Assembly: GCA_028280605.1 (NCBI GenBank)
Contig: JANQLL010000076.1
Coordinates: forward strand, 1 to 41,071
Source: Candidatus Gastranaerophilales bacterium
GTDB lineage: Bacteria > Cyanobacteriota > Vampirovibrionia > Gastranaerophilales > JANQFW01
DNA: 41,071 nt
Direction of reading: 5' to 3'
The translations under genes were made by a program, and so were the position numbers. Below, piece by piece: positions 36,035-41,071 of the stretch. Numbering within the stretch: position 1 is the first letter of the stretch; each line of letters begins with the position of its first letter. Under the pieces are notes generated by a model. It was not told the DNA's origin. It ran no database searches and worked only from the letters and a program-made list of their open reading frames with translations.

Positions 36035-36664
36035 ATGAATAATACTCAATATTGTGCTTACACTCAACCATATGCTAACGCTCTATATCAAAATTTTAAT
36101 AACTATCCATATCAAATCTCTCAAGAAAAAAAGCAAAAAAAAGGTCACTTTGTAAGGAATTCCGTTCTAATAGGTGGAGCTGCCGGAGGTGCAGCAGGAC
36201 TCTTTGCTGCAAATAGATTCATAAAAAAGGATATGAATACTTTTAGGGAATTTTGTGATTTCACTACAAAAAAACTAAATGTATGCATAAATGGTTCTAA
36301 CAATGTTGGTTCATTTTTAGAAAAAATTAAAAAAAATCCACCACAAGGTAAGCAAATTATAACGATCTTAGATAAATTTGGAAAAAAACACAACTTTTCT
36401 AACAGGCTATGGAATTTTATATCTGTTAATACTTTATTACAAAAAGGTTTTACTTTAGAAAATTCTTATGCTAAAGGTAAATCAGAATCAGAAATATTTA
36501 AACTTAACGAAAAACTCGGCAAGAAAGTACCTAAGCTTGTATCTGGAATTCTACATACAGCAGTAGCAGTCCCTACTGTTATTGTTGGTGCGACTTTAGG
36601 GGCTGCTACTGCTGCTGCTGCTAAATTTGTTAAAAACAGAAAAAAGAAATCATTCAATCAATAG
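36035..36664 (+). CDS. Unknown protein with two Gly/Ala-rich membrane segments
   Basis: Protein of 209 residues; GAGG precedes ATG 36035. A Tyr/Asn/Gln-rich polar N-terminus (1-38) is followed by a glycine-zipper-like segment (SVLIGGAAGGAAGLFAANRF), a charged helical middle, and a second hydrophobic Ala/Val-rich segment (AVAVPTVIVGATLGAATAAA) with a Lys-rich tail. The architecture recalls the unknown proteins at 25392-26728 (hydrophobic segment near the end plus basic tail) but I see no alignable similarity. TATAAT at 35997-36002 is a possible -10 box. Confidence 0.6.
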   Translation: MNNTQYCAYTQPYANALYQNFNNYPYQISQEKKQKKGHFVRNSVLIGGAAGGAAGLFAANRFIKKDMNTFREFCDFTTKKLNVCINGSNNVGSFLEKIKKNPPQGKQIITILDKFGKKHNFSNRLWNFISVNTLLQKGFTLENSYAKGKSESEIFKLNEKLGKKVPKLVSGILHTAVAVPTVIVGATLGAATAAAAKFVKNRKKKSFNQ

Positions 36665-36698
36665 CCACTAATACAACGTCCATAAATAACAAGGAAAA

Positions 36699-36738
36699 TA
36701 AAAAGGACATAGCTTGATACTATCACTATGCCTTTATT
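36699..36738 (+). terminator. Possible terminator hairpin
   Basis: AAAGG-A-CATAG and CTATG-CCTTT pair with one bulged A around a 13-base loop, 35 bp after the preceding stop. The downstream T-tract is poor, so it may be weak. Confidence 0.4.
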
Positions 36739-36860
36739 AGCTCCCTTAATAATGTTTTAGTTATATATACATCATTTACCCAATGGTATGTTTATTAGAA
36801 AATAATAGAATAATAAAACATTATTAAATTACTTGGGGCTAAAACGGGGAAATATTTGCT

Positions 36861-38537
36861 ATGAATATGAAATTAAAATATTTATTGTGCATAATAATAT
36901 CTGGCTGTATTTTGCTTAATTATTTTGTCTTAAGCCAAATGGCAGTATATGCTCAGGAAAAAATAATTAGGGTAGGCATTAGCACTAACAATTTTAGCAA
37001 GCTTGAATATCGTAGTGCTTCTGTAAGATCAGCCGGTGGGCTTAATATAATAGATCAATGCAGTGGTAATACAATTATAAAGGCTAATGCAGTTAGTTCT
37101 GTAAAAATAAATATAAGAAACGGATATTTTCAAGTTTACAACTATGGCAAGCTTATTTCAAGCGGAATAGTTGGCCCGTTATCTGTTGTCTCACCTAAAA
37201 ATAAGCCAATTGAAATTGTTGGGCTAAAACGAGCCGGTAAACCTGCTATGTACAGAGGCAAGCTGGAAATTGTCAGAGCTGCGAGCTCTTGTAATAAGTT
37301 ATCTGTTGTTAATATAATTAGCTTATCAGATTATTTAAAAGGAGTTGTCCCCAACGAGATACCTGTAAGCTTTGGTTTGGAAGCTGTAAAAGCTCAAACT
37401 GTAGCGGCAAGAAATTATGCGTTAAGACCTAGAATAAAGCCTTATCCTCAGTTTGACTTGTGCGACTCAGTGCAATGCCAAGTTTATTTTGGCTATAATA
37501 CTGAACAAAAATTGAGTAATCAGGCAGTTGAAGAAACAAAAGGCCTATTTGCAATGTACAATAACGATGTTATTCTAGCTTTATATAGTTCAACCGCAGG
37601 CGGATACACCAGTAACTATGCAAATGCGTTTTCCAACCCTGATACCGGGGATTTTCCTTCTGAGCCTATACCTTATTTGACAGCCAGGCCCGATGATGAA
37701 GAGACTCCTGTTCTAAATAAAGAAAAAAAAGCAGCAAAATTTTATAAATCTAAACCATTTAGTTATGATCAGAATTCAAGGTATTTTAGATGGCATAAAC
37801 AGTGGACACGGACTGAACTACAGAATGTTTTAAAAAAAACTTTATACAAACAATCATCAACAGGGTTTATAAAGCCTAAATATTCAGCTGGAAAATGGTT
37901 TGGTAAGTTAAAAAATATTAAAGTTCTTAAAAGGGATGATTCCGGTAAGATTATTAGCCTTCAAGTTATTTCTAACACAGGTATATGGACAGTTAGTAAA
38001 GAGCTGGTAATTAGAAGGGTATTTAAAAAATCTAATAGGGCAATGCCTAGTGCCAATGTGGTATTTGAACTAACAAAAGATAAATCCGGTAATATAACGC
38101 ATATAGATGCTTACGGCGGCGGATTCGGTCATGGCGTCGGAATGAGCCAGTATGGTGCCGGATTTATGGATGAAAACGGCTACATTTTTTATGATATTTT
38201 GCAGCATTACTACAAAGGTATATCCATTGGAACATGGCCTGTTGTTTTGATTACCGGTACTAATGTAAAACAGATAGAGCAAGAGTTTGTTGTTCTGGAT
38301 CAGGATGCGTCTTTGGTAATCAAAAATATGGAAGATATTAATAACCTTTTAGTTAAAATTAATGGAAAAAAATTAAATATAAAAAACATCTCAGACCAGA
38401 CAAACATTTTAGTTAATATCGAAAAATATGTTAAACGAGAAGGTATAAACAAAATAATATATTATCAACCAGAGAATGAAGAGGATGGCAAGTCAATAAG
38501 AATGCACGTTGAGGTAATAAAAGCCAAGAATGAGTAG
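36861..38537 (+). CDS. spoIID: SpoIID/LytB-domain protein, peptidoglycan remodelling
   Basis: Protein of 558 residues with an N-terminal signal sequence (about 1-33: basic start, long hydrophobic core, then AQEK). A degenerate N-terminal region leads into the SpoIID domain, with LSDYLKGVVPNEIP (about 153-166), AVKAQTVAARNYAL and GGGFGHGVGMSQYGAGF near 425. SpoIID is a lytic transglycosylase acting on denuded glycan strands; homologues also occur in non-sporulating bacteria including cyanobacteria, so this does not show sporulation. It ends eight bases inside murJ, implying coupled expression. The C-terminal ~100 residues after the domain are unassigned. Confidence 0.85.
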   Translation: MNMKLKYLLCIIISGCILLNYFVLSQMAVYAQEKIIRVGISTNNFSKLEYRSASVRSAGGLNIIDQCSGNTIIKANAVSSVKINIRNGYFQVYNYGKLISSGIVGPLSVVSPKNKPIEIVGLKRAGKPAMYRGKLEIVRAASSCNKLSVVNIISLSDYLKGVVPNEIPVSFGLEAVKAQTVAARNYALRPRIKPYPQFDLCDSVQCQVYFGYNTEQKLSNQAVEETKGLFAMYNNDVILALYSSTAGGYTSNYANAFSNPDTGDFPSEPIPYLTARPDDEETPVLNKEKKAAKFYKSKPFSYDQNSRYFRWHKQWTRTELQNVLKKTLYKQSSTGFIKPKYSAGKWFGKLKNIKVLKRDDSGKIISLQVISNTGIWTVSKELVIRRVFKKSNRAMPSANVVFELTKDKSGNITHIDAYGGGFGHGVGMSQYGAGFMDENGYIFYDILQHYYKGISIGTWPVVLITGTNVKQIEQEFVVLDQDASLVIKNMEDINNLLVKINGKKLNIKNISDQTNILVNIEKYVKREGINKIIYYQPENEEDGKSIRMHVEVIKAKNE

Positions 38538-40098
38538 TCATAAATTATTTAAGATAGCTGGACTTATAGCAATTATCACAATTATAAGCAAGGTTGCCGG
38601 TTTTTTCAGAGATGTTGTTATTGCTCAGTTTTATGGGGCCTCTGTTATAAGTGATGCATATTTCTATGCTTATCAGATACCTGCATTTGCTTTAATACTT
38701 TTAGGTGGGCTTGGTGGACCATTTCATACAGCAACAATTGCTTTTTTCAGCAAAGCCGTAAAGGATAAGTCAATTGCTCCGCCCGCTGATGCAAATAAAA
38801 CAATGTCAACCTTCTTAACGACTACCGGTATACTCTTTCTTATTTTATCGGCGCTTGTGTTTTTCTTTTCTGATCAGATTATAAATATTATTGCAGCTCA
38901 TGGCTCGCTTCAATTAAAGTCTTTAGCTTCTTTTCAGTTAAAATTAATGTCTCCAGTTATGTTTATAGGTGGTCTTATAGGTATTTTTTACGGCATTGCA
39001 AATGTATATGATGAGTTTTTATTTACCTCGCTAAGTCCAGTTGTTGCTAGCATATGCGTTATTGTTGCATTATTTATGTTTGATAAAGATCAGTTTGGAG
39101 CTATATTAGCGACTGCTACACTTGTTGGCGCAATTGGACAAATTTTAATACAAATCCCGGTGTTTTTCAGGTCAGGCTTTGTGTACAAACCAAGCTTTGA
39201 CTTTTTTAGCCCTTCTATGAAAAAGATCAGAGAAATTTTATTTCCTGCAATTATTGGTACTACTATAGGACAAATTAATATTTACATTGATATGTTTTTT
39301 GCATCTCAGCTTGAGGAGGGCGCATGGTCTGCAATTGCTTATGCCAATCGAATATTTCAGTTTCCTGTAGGAATTTTAATTACATCTATGCTTGTGCCAT
39401 TATTTCCTATGTTTTCTAATTTTGTTGCAGATAAAGACTGGGAGGCCTTAAAAACATATTTTAGGCAAGGTGTCCTATCTTTATGGTTTTTTGCTTTTCC
39501 TATTTTAATGTTTATATTTTTACTAGCGCATGATGCTATCAGACTACTTTTTCAGCGTGGTCAATTCGATGCTGATGATACATTTATGGTGACAGAGGCT
39601 TTATTTTATCTTTCTGTTTCAATAATGCCTTATGCGGCTAGAGATACCTTAACAAGGGTCTTTTATGCATTTGATGATTCTAAAACACCTTTTTACGTGG
39701 CTATGGTAAGTATATTATTTAAAGCTTTACTTAACTACTTGCTAATCGGTCCTCTTGGGTTGGCTGCAATTACTTTATCTACAACTGTTATTACTTTTAC
39801 TAACGGGCTTTTACTTGCTATTTTATTAATTAAAAAAATTAAAATGGATTATTATAAGCTAATACCTAATACTTTTAAGCTAGTATTAGCAACTGTCGGA
39901 TGTGCATTGATTTCTATTCCTCTTAATATTTGGCTTGCGGCTCTCTTAGGTGAAGAAACATTTTTAGTATTGGCTTTAAGGATTGGCTTAGTTACTTTTA
40001 TTGGGTTTATTATTTATTTCTTTTTAGCTATGTTGTTAAAAATAGATATTGCGTATTATGTATTAGATAAATTAAAGAATAAAATAATTAAAAAATAA
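38530..40098 (+). CDS. murJ: Lipid II flippase MurJ (MVF/MviN family)
   Basis: Protein of 522 residues with the 14-helix pattern of MurJ and the family signature at the N-terminus (KIAGLIAIITIISKVAGFFRDVVIAQFYGAS), including Arg in the GFFRD segment. Later features are QFPVGILITSMLVPLFP and LFQRGQFDADDT, both typical. It moves lipid II to the outer face of the inner membrane for peptidoglycan synthesis. ATG 38530 overlaps the end of spoIID by eight bases. Confidence 0.93.
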   Translation: MSSHKLFKIAGLIAIITIISKVAGFFRDVVIAQFYGASVISDAYFYAYQIPAFALILLGGLGGPFHTATIAFFSKAVKDKSIAPPADANKTMSTFLTTTGILFLILSALVFFFSDQIINIIAAHGSLQLKSLASFQLKLMSPVMFIGGLIGIFYGIANVYDEFLFTSLSPVVASICVIVALFMFDKDQFGAILATATLVGAIGQILIQIPVFFRSGFVYKPSFDFFSPSMKKIREILFPAIIGTTIGQINIYIDMFFASQLEEGAWSAIAYANRIFQFPVGILITSMLVPLFPMFSNFVADKDWEALKTYFRQGVLSLWFFAFPILMFIFLLAHDAIRLLFQRGQFDADDTFMVTEALFYLSVSIMPYAARDTLTRVFYAFDDSKTPFYVAMVSILFKALLNYLLIGPLGLAAITLSTTVITFTNGLLLAILLIKKIKMDYYKLIPNTFKLVLATVGCALISIPLNIWLAALLGEETFLVLALRIGLVTFIGFIIYFFLAMLLKIDIAYYVLDKLKNKIIKK

Positions 40099-40183
40099 CT
40101 GTAAATAAAAGTAAAAAAAAATATTTTTTGTAAATTTCAGATATTTAAAAATACTTTATTAACATAGGTTTTAGATGACATTA

Positions 40184-40288
40184 AACTCCCACTAAAATAC
40201 TTTTCAGATTTTTAAATCGTGTAAAAGTTAATAAAGTAAACTAATCTCTGAAAAGAGTAATCTGAAATTTAATTGATGAGCAGTATAA
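40184..40288 (-). repeat. MITE-like dispersed repeat, copy 4 (inverted)
   Basis: Reverse-complement copy: read leftward it begins TATACTGCTCATCAATTAAA, continues with TTTCAGATTACTC, a CTCT-TTTC-AGAG hairpin and TACACGATTT, and ends AATCTGAAAAGTATTTTAG. It is closest to copy 3. It lies between murJ and the small unknown gene. Confidence 0.8.
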
Positions 40289-40340
40289 TAACTTAAATTT
40301 TTTAATTTACAAAAAATAGGCTTAATGAATGTATTTATCT

Positions 40341-40380
40341 TATACAATAATTGTATATTATTTATACTGTCTTATACTGT
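40341..40380. promoter_or_regulatory. Palindrome plus tandem decamers upstream of 40435
   Basis: TATACAAT-A-ATTGTATA (40341-40357) is a perfect 8-bp-arm palindrome. It is followed at once by two copies of xTTATACTGT (40361-40380). The cluster ends 54 bp before the next start and could be an operator with promoter elements. The remainder of 40099-40434 holds only the repeat copy. Confidence 0.42.
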
Positions 40381-40434
40381 AATTTATAAGGAAATGTTTT
40401 AGAGTAATGTATAGAGGTCAAAGAGGTATTTAAT

Positions 40435-40806
40435 ATGAGTGAGGATAAAGGTTTGTTTTTGGATAGTACTCAACTCTATCAAGAATCAACAAATGAATTA
40501 AATAAGCAAAACGTAGCTATTGTCTGTGATTTTTTAGCAAGACAACTTATCAGCAACTCTTATAATCCAGAGCGGATTTTTTCTAATTTGAAAAAGTTTT
40601 TTAGTAGTGGTGGTGATTTTGAGTCTTTAAGCATTAAAATAGATGAAAATATAATAACTACAATTGATAGGAGTGGCACGTGCATTAGTCCTGATAATAT
40701 TTCCAAAAGACTAAAGGATATTGGGCAAAAATTTAAGGAAGAAGGCAAAAGTCACGAAGCAAAAGAGTTTCTTCGTGAGGCTAAATGGCAAAGCTGCGAT
40801 ATTTAA
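40435..40806 (+). CDS. Small unknown soluble protein
   Basis: Protein of 123 residues, charged, with no signal or membrane segment. It appears helical at both ends with a possible beta part in the middle (FESLSIKIDENIITTIDRSGTCIS). AGAGG precedes ATG 40435. Not recognised. Its upstream region carries an unusual palindrome and tandem repeats, so it may be regulated. Confidence 0.6.
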   Translation: MSEDKGLFLDSTQLYQESTNELNKQNVAIVCDFLARQLISNSYNPERIFSNLKKFFSSGGDFESLSIKIDENIITTIDRSGTCISPDNISKRLKDIGQKFKEEGKSHEAKEFLREAKWQSCDI

Positions 40807-40841
40807 ACCAATCTTATCCTTTAACTTAGTAACAATTTTGT

Positions 40842-40917
40842 AATAATCATGCAATAATCATGCAAAATTTTAAACAATAAGTTATAATATATATTAATGA
40901 TATAAAATATATATTAT
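40842..40917. repeat. Tandem 11-mers and long AT palindrome
   Basis: AATAATCATGC occurs twice in perfect tandem (40842-40863). A 12-bp inverted repeat follows (ATAATATATATT at 40884-40895, AATATATATTAT at 40906-40917). Both lie within 115 bp upstream of the partial gene at 40956 and could be a binding-site array with promoter. Confidence 0.4.
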
Positions 40918-40955
40918 ATTAAAATTTAGTAAATTAAAAGCTTGGGTGTATTGAT

Positions 40956-41071
40956 TTGACTAAACAAGTTGCAAAAACTGAAGACACATGCCAAAAGGAT
41001 AACGACAAGTACGCATCAATCCTGTATTACAGATTGCGCAATAAAATTGTCCTGCTGCGTCGCTTTGCCAA
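40956..41071 (+). CDS. Start of an unknown gene (partial)
   Basis: From TTG 40956 a frame stays open to the window edge, reading MTKQVAKTEDTCQKDNDKYA and then SILYYRLRNKIVLLRRFA. There is no ATG in this frame; GGGTG lies about ten bases before TTG. The codon use looks coding and is somewhat richer in C at third positions near the edge. Too short to assign. Confidence 0.5.
   Translation, partial: MTKQVAKTEDTCQKDNDKYASILYYRLRNKIVLLRRFA

Noticed and set aside
1..41071. tRNA, rRNA or CRISPR arrays
   Set aside because: I found no T-loop/cloverleaf arrangement, no rRNA-like sequence and no regularly spaced repeats by eye; a covariance-model scan would be decisive.

Overview
AT-rich bacterial chromosome segment with short intergenic gaps, good Shine-Dalgarno sites and several TTG/GTG starts. 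The content is that of an anaerobic, fermentative bacterium with an outer membrane: a trimeric [FeFe]-hydrogenase of the HydABC type, an MCE/MlaD protein, MurJ and SpoIID. The archaeal-style nurA-herA-mre11-rad50 operon, the HerA variant, the IS1-type remnant and several unrecognised membrane proteins make me suspect a Melainabacteria/Vampirovibrionia-like (non-photosynthetic cyanobacterial) lineage. That is an inference without a marker gene.

Layout. 1-3000: the tail of an unknown gene, a gap with repeats, then a leftward SGNH-like/MBOAT pair for O-acylation of an envelope polymer. 3.0-5.4 kb: an ATP-grasp ligase and a HAD phosphatase, with a ~105-bp dispersed repeat on each side of the ATP-grasp gene. 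5.6-13.3 kb: a complete type I restriction-modification operon, hsdM-hsdS-fic-hsdR, closed by a bidirectional terminator. 13.5-14.7 kb: a leftward, very acidic protein with a type IVb-pilin-like N-terminus. 15.5-18.2 kb: a leftward P2-type cation ATPase broken by one frameshift. 18.9-23.0 kb: hydC-hydB-hydA, a terminator, then an internally deleted IS1-family remnant with intact inverted repeats. 23.5-26.7 kb: a CPBP protease, an MCE protein and two unknown membrane proteins. 27.0-33.7 kb: the leftward nurA-herA-mre11-rad50 operon for DNA-end processing. 33.8-36.7 kb: a small RHH-like protein, two overlapping SDR oxidoreductases and an unknown membrane protein. 36.9-40.1 kb: spoIID-murJ, for peptidoglycan remodelling and lipid II export. 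40.4-41.1 kb: a small unknown gene and the start of another.

How the genes connect. HydABC would couple NADH and ferredoxin oxidation to H2 production. NurA/HerA/Mre11/Rad50 would resect double-strand ends. The Hsd operon defends against foreign DNA, and its embedded, autoinhibited Fic protein is a possible second layer. The most novel-looking items are a MITE-like dispersed repeat family (four copies plus a fragment), the four-gene end-resection operon with a deviant HerA P-loop, the pilin-like poly-Asp protein with a duplicated promoter block, and the class III Fic between hsdS and hsdR.
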